Part shown: positions 26,743 to 34,225 of the stretch, in pieces
Position numbering within the stretch: the stretch's first letter is position 1
Layout: each line of letters opens with the position of its first letter
Origin: Lentzea xinjiangensis
Lineage (GTDB): Bacteria; Actinomycetota; Actinomycetes; Mycobacteriales; Pseudonocardiaceae
Assembly: GCF_900110955.1 (NCBI RefSeq)
Contig: NZ_FOFR01000001.1
Span: 852,410 to 916,409 of the forward strand
Direction of reading: 5' to 3'
DNA length: 64,000 bases
The notes under the pieces: model-generated
Database searches by the model: none
What the model saw: only the letters and a program-made list of their open reading frames with translations
Told to the model about the DNA's origin: nothing
Program-made: the position numbers and the translations under genes

Positions 26743-27497
26743 TGACCGTTCGCCCCACCATTCGCTGTCTCCGTGAAGAGCTCGGCTTGGGCCTGCCGCC
26801 GATCGACGAGCCTCTCGATGAGATCGATCATCCGCTGATCAGGAAGGCCAACGAGCAATTCGCTCAGCCGACGGGTCCGCGTGAGCGGATTCGTTCGATC
26901 GATGACGTGGTCATGTTCAAGGTCAAAGTCCAACGTTGGCGAGGAGCCGTTGTCGAGACGGGCGATCCCAGTTGGATGGTCACGGCTGGAGTCCGAGAAG
27001 CGGGAAGTCGTGATGACTTCTACGAAGCGCTCGCGACTGCAGCCGTCGCCGCACGAGCCAGGTACAACGCTGAGCACAGTCCGCCCTTGAAAACATCGAC
27101 GTTCTGTGGCCAGTGGCTTGCGAGCGAGGACGACCTCGATCGGTACCGCGCTGAAGCAGCGGTCCGGATGCTGCGGGTCATGAGCGAAACGGTGCGGCGT
27201 CTGGTGTGCGCATCGTTGCTCGACGGGCACGAGCATGCCGGTGAGGTTTCCGGGGCAGAACTCGGTGTGCTCGTTCGGGGTGCGGAGGACAGGGGGACGT
27301 ACGTAGCGATGCGGATCACTGGTTCGGTGCCCGACAACTTCGTCGCCATCGCTCTGGACCTGGTTCCTGGCTGTGACAGGGACGGCTGGTACCCGGAGTT
27401 CGCGATGCCGGATCGGCCGCTGCGTCCTGGTGAACAGGTCTACTCGAACATGATGGACGCGCAAGCTGCTGCCCGGTTGCTCGAAGAGACTAGCTAG
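26742..27497 (+). CDS. Unknown protein, partner of the RHH-like gene (toxin candidate)
   Basis: 251 residues. I do not recognise a family. It begins MTVRPTIRCLREELGLGLPP, has a basic central region (MFKVKVQRWRGAVVE), and a C-terminal half with PDNFVAIALDLVPGCDRDGW; no signal peptide or membrane helix. Base composition is visibly less GC-rich than its neighbours (many third-position A/T codons), a sign of transfer. It overlaps the RHH-like gene by one base, so the pair is co-expressed. A toxin, nuclease or phage-defence role is possible but unproven. Confidence 0.65.
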   Translation: MTVRPTIRCLREELGLGLPPIDEPLDEIDHPLIRKANEQFAQPTGPRERIRSIDDVVMFKVKVQRWRGAVVETGDPSWMVTAGVREAGSRDDFYEALATAAVAARARYNAEHSPPLKTSTFCGQWLASEDDLDRYRAEAAVRMLRVMSETVRRLVCASLLDGHEHAGEVSGAELGVLVRGAEDRGTYVAMRITGSVPDNFVAIALDLVPGCDRDGWYPEFAMPDRPLRPGEQVYSNMMDAQAAARLLEETS

Positions 27498-27600
27498 TCG
27501 TACATCGGGCAGTGTGCTGGTCGAGCAGCAGCGCGAACCGGTCCTCGGCCAGCAGGGCGTCGGCGTCGGGGTTCTGCGCTAGGCACACCGTGCGGGTCAT
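27490..27600 (-). pseudogene. Truncated duplicate of the HhH-GPD gene 5' end
   Basis: The first 28 or so codons of the HhH-GPD gene reappear here (MTRTVCLAQNPDADALLAED, then RFALLLDQH), missing the four codons for GMLL, and run into unrelated bases and a TAG. It cannot make a working enzyme. The fragment lies on the far side of the two-gene module and marks one boundary of the duplication. Confidence 0.85.
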
Positions 27601-27604
27601 GGCG
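27515..27604. repeat. Direct repeat copy 2
   Basis: 90 bp, 89 of them identical to 26274-26375 once the 12-bp gap is allowed. Upstream of the shared ATG only 4 further bases match, so one boundary of the duplication is sharp. The other boundary falls at codon 33 of the HhH-GPD gene. Confidence 0.95.
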
Positions 27605-27697
27605 GCAATCCTGACACGGACTGCTCCGTCCGGCCTCACCCCGGCTGGTCGTCCCATCGGCCTCACACCGGCCCGAACACCGCTCCCGGCCCGGGAA

Positions 27698-28813
27698 CTA
27701 CGCGCCGGCCACGCGGACCTCGGACACCACCTGACGCACCAGCACGCGCAGTGCCTCGCGGTCGACGGTCGCCGGATCCTCGGCCAGCCAGTCGCCGATC
27801 TCCCGCACGAACTGCTCCGGCGTCATCGGCGGCACCTCGAAGTCGAGGTCGTCGTCGCACGTGACCTCGCCGGCCCGGCTCGGGTAGACGATCAGGGCGC
27901 CGCGGACCTCCAGCCACGGCAGGAGCTCGGCGAAGCGTTCGACGCCTTCGACGAGCTGGGTGCCGCCGCCGCGGAACGGGTGGCCGTTGCGCCAGAGTTC
28001 GCCGTCCTCGTCGCAGTAGTAGTGGCCGGGCAGCCACGACTTCGACTCGATCAGGACCAGGCGGCGGCCGCAGAGCAGGGCGTGGTCGACGTCGGTGAAG
28101 ACCGAGCCGGGCCAGGCGAGGCCGTGGAAGATGCGCACGCCCGGTAGCTGCGTGAGGTACTCGGTGAGCAGGCCGGCGGTCAGCCTTTCGCGTCTGTTTT
28201 CACCCGGACGGCCGAAGATGGTGTTCCCGTCGTACTCGCCCGCGAACGCCCGTTCGGCGCGTGCCAGCGCCGTGTAGCGGCGCACCAGCCGGAACGCGCC
28301 GTAACCGGCGGCGGCCACCAGTGGTAGCCAGACGGCCAGCAGCAGGGGTGACAGCGGCATCGCCAGCGGGAGGAGCAGGACGAACCACCCGCCGATCGCG
28401 GCGGCCGCGGGGGCGTGGCCCAGGCCCGTCGCGGGCACGTAGCGGACGCGGGCGCCCAGGTCGATGCGGTTCCACCAGTCCATCGCGCCTAGGTCCACGC
28501 GGGGGCGCGGCGCCATGTAGTTCGGGTCTTCGCCGAAGTCGCGCAACCGGCCCGTGTGGCCCGTTCGCCGAGGTCGCGGCCTTGTCCGAGGGCGCACGAC
28601 CGGTGGTGCGGCCGGGGTGGGGCGGTCGTAGTCGGCGCGCCGGACAGGGTCCTTCAGCGTCTCGTAGGCCTCCTGGAGCAGGCGGAAGCCGCCGGACGTG
28701 CCACCCGCGTCCGGGTGCATGACCTTGGCGAGAGAGCGGTAAGCCGACTTGATCTCCGAGGCACTGGCGCCCCGGCTGACACCGAGCAACTCGTAGTAGT
28801 CGATCCCTGGCAC
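27698..28813 (-). CDS. J-domain / NERD-domain membrane protein
   Basis: 371 residues. A J domain at residues 1-66 ([16 protein letters not shown] motif in KVMHPDAGG) is followed by a basic linker, two membrane segments (about 135-180) and a NERD (nuclease-related) domain with [20 protein letters not shown] and [13 protein letters not shown]. The J domain would recruit DnaK; NERD resembles Holliday-junction-resolvase folds, and E-x-K is kept in IESK. A DnaK-assisted membrane nuclease or defence protein is conceivable, but no function is established. Confidence 0.87.
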   Translation of the reverse strand: MPGIDYYELLGVSRGASASEIKSAYRSLAKVMHPDAGGTSGGFRLLQEAYETLKDPVRRADYDRPTPAAPPVVRPRTRPRPRRTGHTGRLRDFGEDPNYMAPRPRVDLGAMDWWNRIDLGARVRYVPATGLGHAPAAAAIGGWFVLLLPLAMPLSPLLLAVWLPLVAAAGYGAFRLVRRYTALARAERAFAGEYDGNTIFGRPGENRRERLTAGLLTEYLTQLPGVRIFHGLAWPGSVFTDVDHALLCGRRLVLIESKSWLPGHYYCDEDGELWRNGHPFRGGGTQLVEGVERFAELLPWLEVRGALIVYPSRAGEVTCDDDLDFEVPPMTPEQFVREIGDWLAEDPATVDREALRVLVRQVVSEVRVAGA

Positions 28814-28921
28814 GACACCGTCCAGTCCGAGGTTGGTGCATGAACCTTATTGGGTCCAACACTTTCGCCGGGCATACGGCCCGCGATTCGCCGACTAGTG
28901 TGAGTGTTCGCGGTGGCGATG

Positions 28922-28993
28922 GGGCCTGTAGCGCAGTGGTCGACGCGCCCTCCGGACGGGGGGAGAACGCCGGTTCGAATCCGGCCGGTCCCG
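28922..28993 (+). tRNA. tRNA-like gene, anticodon uncertain
   Basis: A 72-nt element with U8-A9, a D-arm (GCGC/GCGC or GCG/CGC) and a perfect T-arm GCCGG-TTCGAAT-CCGGC; the acceptor GGGCCTG/CGGTCCC has one mismatch. The anticodon arm is ambiguous: the segment CCCTCCGGACGGGGGG folds in several registers and none combines a full stem with U33. One register resembles the Arg(CCG) loop CTCCGGA. It may be a degenerate tRNA or pseudogene. It sits between two divergently arranged protein genes. Confidence 0.5.
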
Positions 28994-29220
28994 CTCAGCA
29001 GCCGGGTTTCCGCCGTTCCCGTGCCACGGGCGTCCACTGTGGACGACTCCGGTGGGGAGGACGGCCCGGTGGACGCACTGGAAGGCCTGCCGGAGGGACC
29101 CTCGGTCGTCCGGGGCGGTCGCCACCACCGCACCTATCGGGTGATTGCCGCGGAAACACCGGTCGGGCAGCCCCGCGCCTCGAGTTGCCGACCCGGCTGA
29201 CCTGCCGCAGTCTTCCGCGC

Positions 29221-29481
29221 ATGGCGACCTGTGACGTCTGTGGCAACGAGTACTGGATGGCCTTCGAGGTGCGCACCGTCGGTGGTGGCGTGCACACGTT
29301 CGACAGCTTCGAGTGCGCGATCCAGCGCCTCGCCCCGCGCTGCGAGCACTGCGACTGCCGGGTCATCGGGCACGGCGTGGAGGTGGAGGGCCGCTTCTTC
29401 TGCTGCGCCCACTGCGCCCGGTCCGCGGCCTCCGACCTGGGGGCGCAGATCCGCGACACCGTCGGCGCCCACCCCGGCTGA
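29221..29481 (+). CDS. Small cysteine-rich zinc-binding protein (metallothionein-annotated family)
   Basis: 86 residues with nine cysteines in CxxC-type pairs: CDVCGNEY at the start, FECAIQ, CEHCDCRVIGHG, and FFCCAHCARS. The layout FEVRTVGGGVHTFDSFECAIQRLAP-CEHC-GHGVE is widespread in bacteria and often annotated as a prokaryotic metallothionein, but the spacing is that of structural zinc sites. Function unknown. The ATG is chosen because homology starts there; the open frame extends upstream through the tRNA-like gene. Confidence 0.8.
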   Translation: MATCDVCGNEYWMAFEVRTVGGGVHTFDSFECAIQRLAPRCEHCDCRVIGHGVEVEGRFFCCAHCARSAASDLGAQIRDTVGAHPG

Positions 29482-29534
29482 CCGCCCGGTGCGAAACTGA
29501 GACGGTGAGGCGGTCACTCCCTCTCACTTCCGGT

Positions 29535-29558
29535 CAAGTGGAGCAGGTCATCCACTTG
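29535..29558. promoter_or_regulatory. Palindrome upstream of the nitroreductase-like gene
   Basis: CAAGTGGA-N8-TCCACTTG is a perfect 8-bp inverted repeat with an 8-base spacer (two helical turns end to end is 24 bp). It lies 19 bp before the ATG of the following gene, a position fit for a repressor site. Confidence 0.5.
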
Positions 29559-29577
29559 CGTGGCTACGTTGGTGGGC

Positions 29578-29913
29578 ATGAACTTCAACAGACAGTTCGT
29601 CCACCGCGTCAACAGGTGGGTGGCGGGCCTGCGCGACGCACCGCTCGTCGGGAAGTTCGTGCGCAAGGGGATCACGGTCGTGTCCTACACGGGCAGGCGG
29701 TCCGGCCGCACGTTCACCACCCCCGTCGGCTACCGGCGCCGGGGCGACCTCGTCGAGATCCGGGTGGCGATGCCCGACGCCAAGACCTGGTGGCGCAACT
29801 TCGGCGGCGAGGGTGGCCCGCTCACGCTTGAACTCGATGGCGTGCAACGGACCGGACACGCGACATCGCACCGTGACGACCGAGGTCGTGTCACGGTGCG
29901 AGTGCGGCTGTAG
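29578..29913 (+). CDS. DUF385 / F420-dependent nitroreductase-family protein
   Basis: 111 residues. The small split-barrel family is recognised by VSYTGRRSGRTFTTPVGYRRRGDLVEIR and the tail block TWWRNFGGEGGPLTLELDG. Relatives bind the deazaflavin F420 (Ddn type) or flavins; the FO synthase gene at 43-45.6 kb shows this organism makes the F420 precursor. The substrate is unknown. ATG 29578 fits the family start; GTG 29560 would overlap the palindrome. Confidence 0.82.
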   Translation: MNFNRQFVHRVNRWVAGLRDAPLVGKFVRKGITVVSYTGRRSGRTFTTPVGYRRRGDLVEIRVAMPDAKTWWRNFGGEGGPLTLELDGVQRTGHATSHRDDRGRVTVRVRL

Positions 29914-29919
29914 CGGTCC

Positions 29920-30507
29920 TCACCTGGCCAGGGCGGCCAGCCGGCGCGGCTCCAGGAACGTGGCCAGCAGGTAGGCGGCGCCGCCCAGCACCGCCAGGAC
30001 GCCGAAGAAACCGGCGCCGGGCACGAACAGTGCTGCGGCCGCGACCAGGGCGAGCCAGGTGCCGAGGTTGTAGTGCAGCGCGTTGCCGCGGACCGCGCCT
30101 TCGGCGATGTAGATGAGGCCGACGACGATGGTCGAACCGGCGGGCCAGAGCACGGTCTGCAACTCGGGCTCCTCGAACACGGTGCTCAGGCCGGTGATGG
30201 CGAGGGCGAGGGCCGCGAAGCCGGTGACCCAGGCGGTGCCGACCAGCTTCTCGGCGCGGCGGTGCGACTCCGGTGCTCCGCGCCGGGCCCGCAGCGACGA
30301 GGCCGTGGCGAAGACCGTGCCGCCGGCGAGGCCGGTGGCGAGCAGCGCGATCGGCAGCCAGGACGGCATCAGGACCAGGCCGGACCTGGAGAGCACGGCG
30401 GAGCCGTGGCCGAAGACGTAGGCGAACGCGAAGCTCAGGTAGGCGGCGCGGTTGTCGACCTCGTGGGTGGGAACGGCGACGGCGGCGCGGACAGCGGTGG
30501 CGTGCAC
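29920..30507 (-). CDS. Integral membrane protein of unknown function
   Basis: 195 residues with about five hydrophobic segments (WLPIALLATGLAGGTVFA, ELVGTAWVTGFAALALAIT, TVLWPAGSTIVVGLIYIAEG, WLALVAAAALFVPGAGFFGV). The GTG start has GGAGGT upstream. It is the last gene of a three-gene unit behind a quinone-oxidoreductase-like gene and a TetR regulator; the regulator probably controls it. No family recognised. Confidence 0.75.
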   Translation of the reverse strand: MHATAVRAAVAVPTHEVDNRAAYLSFAFAYVFGHGSAVLSRSGLVLMPSWLPIALLATGLAGGTVFATASSLRARRGAPESHRRAEKLVGTAWVTGFAALALAITGLSTVFEEPELQTVLWPAGSTIVVGLIYIAEGAVRGNALHYNLGTWLALVAAAALFVPGAGFFGVLAVLGGAAYLLATFLEPRRLAALAR

Positions 30508-30526
30508 GGTGGGTACCTCCGGGAAG

Positions 30527-31003
30527 TCAGATGAGTGAAGCGATCAGGCGCGGCGCCAGGGCGGCGAACCGGGGCGAGCGGCGGGTCGAGGCGCGCTGGT
30601 CGGCCAGGCCGTGCAGGCCCAGCCACAGCGTCAGGGCGTCGGCCGCGGGATCGGTGCGGCCGGAGCCGGCGAGGACTCGGGTGAACAGCCGCAGCGCCGG
30701 TGCGGCGAGGTCGGCCGCGCCGAACATCACGCGGTAGCGGCGCGGGTGTGCGACGGCGAAGTCCAGGTAGGCGAGGCCTGCCGCGTGGGCGCCGGTCGCG
30801 GCGAGAACGGTGGCCTCGAGGTCTTCGAAGGCCTGCTGGCACACGGCCGCCAGGATGGCCGGGGGAGCGGAGAAGTGCTGGTAGACCGCCGAGGTGGGCA
30901 GGCGGGCCGCGCGTGCCACGGCTCGCAGCGTCACGGCGCGGTCCGCGTCGACCAGGGCGGTCGCCGCCGCGACGACGGCCTCGCGGCAGCCGGGCCTGCT
31001 CAC
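30527..31003 (-). CDS. TetR family regulator (short, paralogue 1)
   Basis: 158 residues. HTH block VTLRAVARAARLPTSAVYQHFSAPPAIL (about 22-50), then a ligand domain with AHPRRYRVMFGAADL and WLGLHGLADQRAS. It is clearly paralogous to the regulator at 32141-32779 (HPQRYRIMFGGLW, WLGLHGLAHQRAV). Its GTG overlaps the stop of the upstream oxidoreductase gene (GTGA), so the two are translationally coupled. The N-terminus is short for a TetR protein but the HTH is complete. Confidence 0.88.
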   Translation of the reverse strand: MSRPGCREAVVAAATALVDADRAVTLRAVARAARLPTSAVYQHFSAPPAILAAVCQQAFEDLEATVLAATGAHAAGLAYLDFAVAHPRRYRVMFGAADLAAPALRLFTRVLAGSGRTDPAADALTLWLGLHGLADQRASTRRSPRFAALAPRLIASLI

Positions 31004-32046
31004 GGCTCCGGGACGATGACGACCTTGCCGAGGACGGTGCGCGACTCGGCCAGCGCGAGCGCGGCGGCGGCGGCGGACAACGGGACGCGGGCGGCGATCT
31101 GGGGCCGGAGCGCACCGGTGCCGACCAGGCGGAGCACCTGGACGAGGTCCTCGCGCAGCCGGGCGCGGAACGCCGAGGTGCGGAACCGCTTGCCCGCCCA
31201 GAAGTTGTAGAAGCCCGCCTTCTTGCCGTTGGGCAGGAGGTTCCACAACGCCAGTCGTGCGAAGAGCAGCAGCACCGGGAGCATCGCGTTGCCGGGCTCG
31301 TCCTTCGTCGCCGCCGTGCCGTAGTTGACCAGCGTGCCGCCGCGGCGCAGCAGCTTCCACGACTCCTCCAGGCCGGCGCCGCCGACGTGGTCGAACACCG
31401 CGTCGACACCGTCGGGCGCGAGCTCGCGGATGCGGTCGTACATGTGCGGGTCGCGGTAGTCGACGGGGATGGCGCCGAGCTCGCGCACCGCGTCGTGGTG
31501 GCGCTGCGACGCCGTGCCGATCACCTCCAGGCCGGCGTGCTTCGCGAGCTGGACGAGCGTCGAGCCGACCCCGCCGTTGGCGCCCAGCACGACGATCGTG
31601 CCGCCGCGCTCGACCTTCGCGGTGCGGTGCAGCATCTGCCACGCCGTGACGCCGTTGACCGCGACGGTCTCGGCCGCGGCGGCGTCGACGCCGTCCGGCA
31701 CGGGCACCAGGTCGGCGGCCTCGACGACCAGGTGGCTGGCCCACGCGCCGACCTTCGTGACCGCCGCGAACCGGTGCAGCTCCAGCGCAGGGTCAACGCC
31801 CGGACCGACGGCGACGACGGTGCCGACGACGTCGTAGCCCGGCACGAAGGGGAACGCCGGCTGGTTGTAGTACTTGCCGAGGCGCATCTGCTGCTCGGCG
31901 AACGAGACTCCGGTGGCCTCCATGCGCAGGACGACCTGGCCCTCCGCCGGTGCGGGCAGGTCGCGGACCTGCAGGTGCAGGCCGTCGGGTTCGACCACGC
32001 CGGGCAGGACGACCTCCGTGGCGCGGATGGTGGCGGTGGCGTTCAT
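31000..32046 (-). CDS. Zinc-independent medium-chain quinone/alkenal oxidoreductase
   Basis: 348 residues of the MDR superfamily (quinone-oxidoreductase/QorA side). NADPH-binding site VLGANGGVGSTLVQLAKHAG; the N-terminal half has PAFPFVPGYDVVGTVVAVG; no catalytic zinc cysteines. The ATG at 32046 follows GAGGAG; an earlier ATG would lie inside the operator region. It is divergent from a TetR gene and heads an operon with a second TetR gene and a membrane protein. Likely an inducible detoxifying reductase. Confidence 0.9.
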   Translation of the reverse strand: MNATATIRATEVVLPGVVEPDGLHLQVRDLPAPAEGQVVLRMEATGVSFAEQQMRLGKYYNQPAFPFVPGYDVVGTVVAVGPGVDPALELHRFAAVTKVGAWASHLVVEAADLVPVPDGVDAAAAETVAVNGVTAWQMLHRTAKVERGGTIVVLGANGGVGSTLVQLAKHAGLEVIGTASQRHHDAVRELGAIPVDYRDPHMYDRIRELAPDGVDAVFDHVGGAGLEESWKLLRRGGTLVNYGTAATKDEPGNAMLPVLLLFARLALWNLLPNGKKAGFYNFWAGKRFRTSAFRARLREDLVQVLRLVGTGALRPQIAARVPLSAAAAALALAESRTVLGKVVIVPEP

Positions 32047-32085
32047 GGGCTGGCTCCTCGCGGCTCGTTGACTTACATCCATAAG

Positions 32086-32128
32086 CTAACGCCCGTAAGT
32101 TAACGAGCGCAAGACCTAACGCCCATAA
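32086..32128. promoter_or_regulatory. Repeated TetR-type sites in the divergent promoter region
   Basis: CTAACGCCCGTAA (32086-32098) and CTAACGCCCATAA (32116-32128) are the same 13-mer bar one base, exactly 30 bp apart (three helical turns). A third, partial element CATAAGC lies just before the first. The two sites sit between the divergent oxidoreductase and TetR genes, so dimers bound on the same DNA face would control both. Confidence 0.6.
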
Positions 32129-32140
32129 ACTTTCACGTGT

Positions 32141-32779
32141 ATGGTTACGGCCGTGACGAACACGGAACCGCGCAGGCGCAACCGCAGGGGCGAGGGCGGG
32201 AAGCTGCGGGACGAGATCATCGCCGCGGCGGTCGCCCTCCTGGACGAGGGCGGCGACGAGCGCGCGGTCACGCTGCGCTCGGTCGCCCGCAAGGCGGGGA
32301 TCGCGGCTCCGTCGATCTACGCGCACTTCGCGGACCAGCCGTCGATCATGCTGGCCGTGGTGCGGCAGGAGATGGACCGCCTGGCCGCGGCACTGCGCGA
32401 GGCGGACGAGCGGGCGGGCCCGGACGCGCGCGCCCGGCTCTTCGCGGTGTGCCACGCCTACCTCGACCTCGCGAGGGAGCACCCGCAGCGCTACCGGATC
32501 ATGTTCGGCGGCCTGTGGACGCCGTCGGCGGAGGTCACCTCGATCACCGACGACGACCTGGAGTCACTGGGCCTGGAAGCCCTCACGCTGCTCGCGGACG
32601 TGCTCGGCGCCTGCGTGGAGGCGGGGATCGCGCACGGCAGCGACGACCTCTACGGCGACGCGGTCGCGTTGTGGCTCGGCCTGCACGGCCTCGCACACCA
32701 GCGGGCCGTGGTGCGCACGATGCCGGGACCGGCCGATGTGGCCGAGCGCCTGATCAAGGCGCTCGCACACCTCAGGTAG
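32141..32779 (+). CDS. TetR/AcrR family regulator (paralogue 2)
   Basis: 212 residues. A basic N-terminal tail (EPRRRNRRGEGG) precedes the HTH VTLRSVARKAGIAAPSIYAHFADQPSIML; the ligand domain shares the WLGLHGLAHQRA block with the regulator on the far side of the oxidoreductase. It is divergent from the oxidoreductase and close to repeated 13-bp sites, so it is the best candidate repressor of that operon and of itself. Confidence 0.92.
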   Translation: MVTAVTNTEPRRRNRRGEGGKLRDEIIAAAVALLDEGGDERAVTLRSVARKAGIAAPSIYAHFADQPSIMLAVVRQEMDRLAAALREADERAGPDARARLFAVCHAYLDLAREHPQRYRIMFGGLWTPSAEVTSITDDDLESLGLEALTLLADVLGACVEAGIAHGSDDLYGDAVALWLGLHGLAHQRAVVRTMPGPADVAERLIKALAHLR

Positions 32780-32788
32780 AGCAGCACC

Positions 32789-33733
32789 TCAGGGGGCCTC
32801 GAACAGGGTCGACACCGACTCGCCGACGTTGATCCGCCGCATCGCCTCCGCCATCGCGGGTGCGATCGACAGCACCGTCAGCTTCGGCACGACCTTGCCG
32901 GGCGGGATCGGGACGGTGTTCGTCGCGACGATCTCCAGCACGTCGTCGAACGCCTGCAACCGGTCCAGCGCCCCGGCGGAGAACAGCCCGTGCGTGCAGG
33001 CCACCCGGATCGACCGCGCGCCGCGCTCCCGCAGCTTGTCCAGCAGCTCCACCACGGTCGACCCCTTGGCGATCTCGTCGTCCAGGACGATCACCTCGCG
33101 CCCGGCCACGTCACCGATCACCGTCGAGATCTGCACCTTGTCCTCGGCGAAGCGCTGCTTGGCGCCGGCCGCGACCGGCAGCCCGAGGATGCGGGCGAAG
33201 TGCGCGGCCTCCTTGGCGTTGCCGAGGTCGGGGGACACGACGACGGTGTTCGACAGGTCGTACCGCGAGAAGTGCGCGGCCAGTTCGCGCAGTGCGTGCA
33301 GGTGGTCGACGGGCACCGAGAAGAACCCGTGCACCTGCGGGGAGTGCAGCGTCATCGCCAGCACGCGGGAGGCGCCGGCGGCCACCATCAGGTCGGCGAC
33401 CAGCCGGCCGCCGATGGAGATCCGCGGCGCGTCCTTCTTGTCCGAGCGCGCGTAGGCGTAGTGCGGGAGCACGACGGTGGTGCGCGCGGCCGAGGCGCCG
33501 CGCGCGGCGTCCAGCATCAGGAGCAGCTCGACCAGGTGCTCCTGCACCGGCGGCACCAGTGGCTGGATCAGGAACACGTCCCGCTCCCGGCAGTTGGCCT
33601 GCAACTGCACCTCGAGGCAGTCGTTGGCGAACCGGGTCAGGCGGCTGGGCGAGAGGTCGACGCCGAGGTGCCGGCAGATCTCGGCGGCGAGGTCGGGATG
33701 GGCAGAACCACTGAAGACAGCGATGTCACGCAC
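32789..33733 (-). CDS. Ribose-phosphate pyrophosphokinase (second-type PRPP synthetase)
   Basis: 314 residues. Makes PRPP from ribose-5-phosphate and ATP. Family blocks: IAVFSGSAHPDLAAEI, VLPHYAYARSDKKDAPR, VVVSPDLGNAKEA and the PRPP loop VIVLDDEIAKGSTV. Several positions differ from the housekeeping enzyme (FANDCLEVQL for FANGEIxVR; DDEIAKGST for DDMIDTGGT), so this is probably an accessory paralogue rather than the main Prs. It is convergent with the TetR gene and alone on its strand. Confidence 0.9.
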   Translation of the reverse strand: MRDIAVFSGSAHPDLAAEICRHLGVDLSPSRLTRFANDCLEVQLQANCRERDVFLIQPLVPPVQEHLVELLLMLDAARGASAARTTVVLPHYAYARSDKKDAPRISIGGRLVADLMVAAGASRVLAMTLHSPQVHGFFSVPVDHLHALRELAAHFSRYDLSNTVVVSPDLGNAKEAAHFARILGLPVAAGAKQRFAEDKVQISTVIGDVAGREVIVLDDEIAKGSTVVELLDKLRERGARSIRVACTHGLFSAGALDRLQAFDDVLEIVATNTVPIPPGKVVPKLTVLSIAPAMAEAMRRINVGESVSTLFEAP

Positions 33734-33742
33734 ACCCAGAAC

Positions 33743-34225
33743 CTAGTCGACGACCAGCACCAGCTTGCCGTCCCGGAAAAAGGGCGTCAGGTTGCCGCGC
33801 GTGTCGACGGTGTGCGTGCCGCGCGGCAACACGGCCTCGATAGCCGTGAACGCCAGGATGTCCGAGACACCGTGACGGCCGCGCAACGACCGTTGACCCT
33901 GGAACCGCAGAGCGCGCCCCTCGCGGCGGTACTGGTGGGCCTCGGCAGCGGCGGAAGCGCCTGCTCGCAGCGCCTCCGGACCCACCAGGCGCCCCGAGGA
34001 CGCCCCGCGCACGGCGACCCCGAAGCCCTGTTCGACGAGTGAGGTCACCACCGCGTCGGACGGGGGTACCGGCAGGAGGAAGGACATCGCGAAGTGGCCG
34101 TCGACGTCGTGCACCACGACCGTCCTGGCCGTGGTGAGCGCTGTGTCGTGCAGTTCGAGCGCGATCTTCTCCGCTTCCCAGCGGTTCTCGTACCCGGCGT
34201 CGGCGCCGAGGAAGGTGCCGGTCAC
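33743..34225 (-). CDS. Unknown protein coupled to the PHP-domain gene
   Basis: 160 residues, mixed alpha/beta, with no signal peptide or membrane helix. It contains HDVDGHFAMSFLLPVPPSD and AIEAVLPRGTHTVDTRGNL. I recognise no family. The GTG overlaps the TGA of the upstream PHP-domain gene (GTGA), which points to co-translation and a shared pathway. Confidence 0.7.
   Translation of the reverse strand: MTGTFLGADAGYENRWEAEKIALELHDTALTTARTVVVHDVDGHFAMSFLLPVPPSDAVVTSLVEQGFGVAVRGASSGRLVGPEALRAGASAAAEAHQYRREGRALRFQGQRSLRGRHGVSDILAFTAIEAVLPRGTHTVDTRGNLTPFFRDGKLVLVVD

Noticed and set aside
26372..27604. Insertion sequence with terminal inverted repeats around the two-gene module
   Set aside because: The flanking repeats are direct, not inverted, and neither gene resembles a transposase.
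28840..29220. N-terminal extension of the zinc-protein frame across the tRNA-like gene
   Set aside because: Covers the tRNA-like element and shows no homology; the family starts at ATG 29221.
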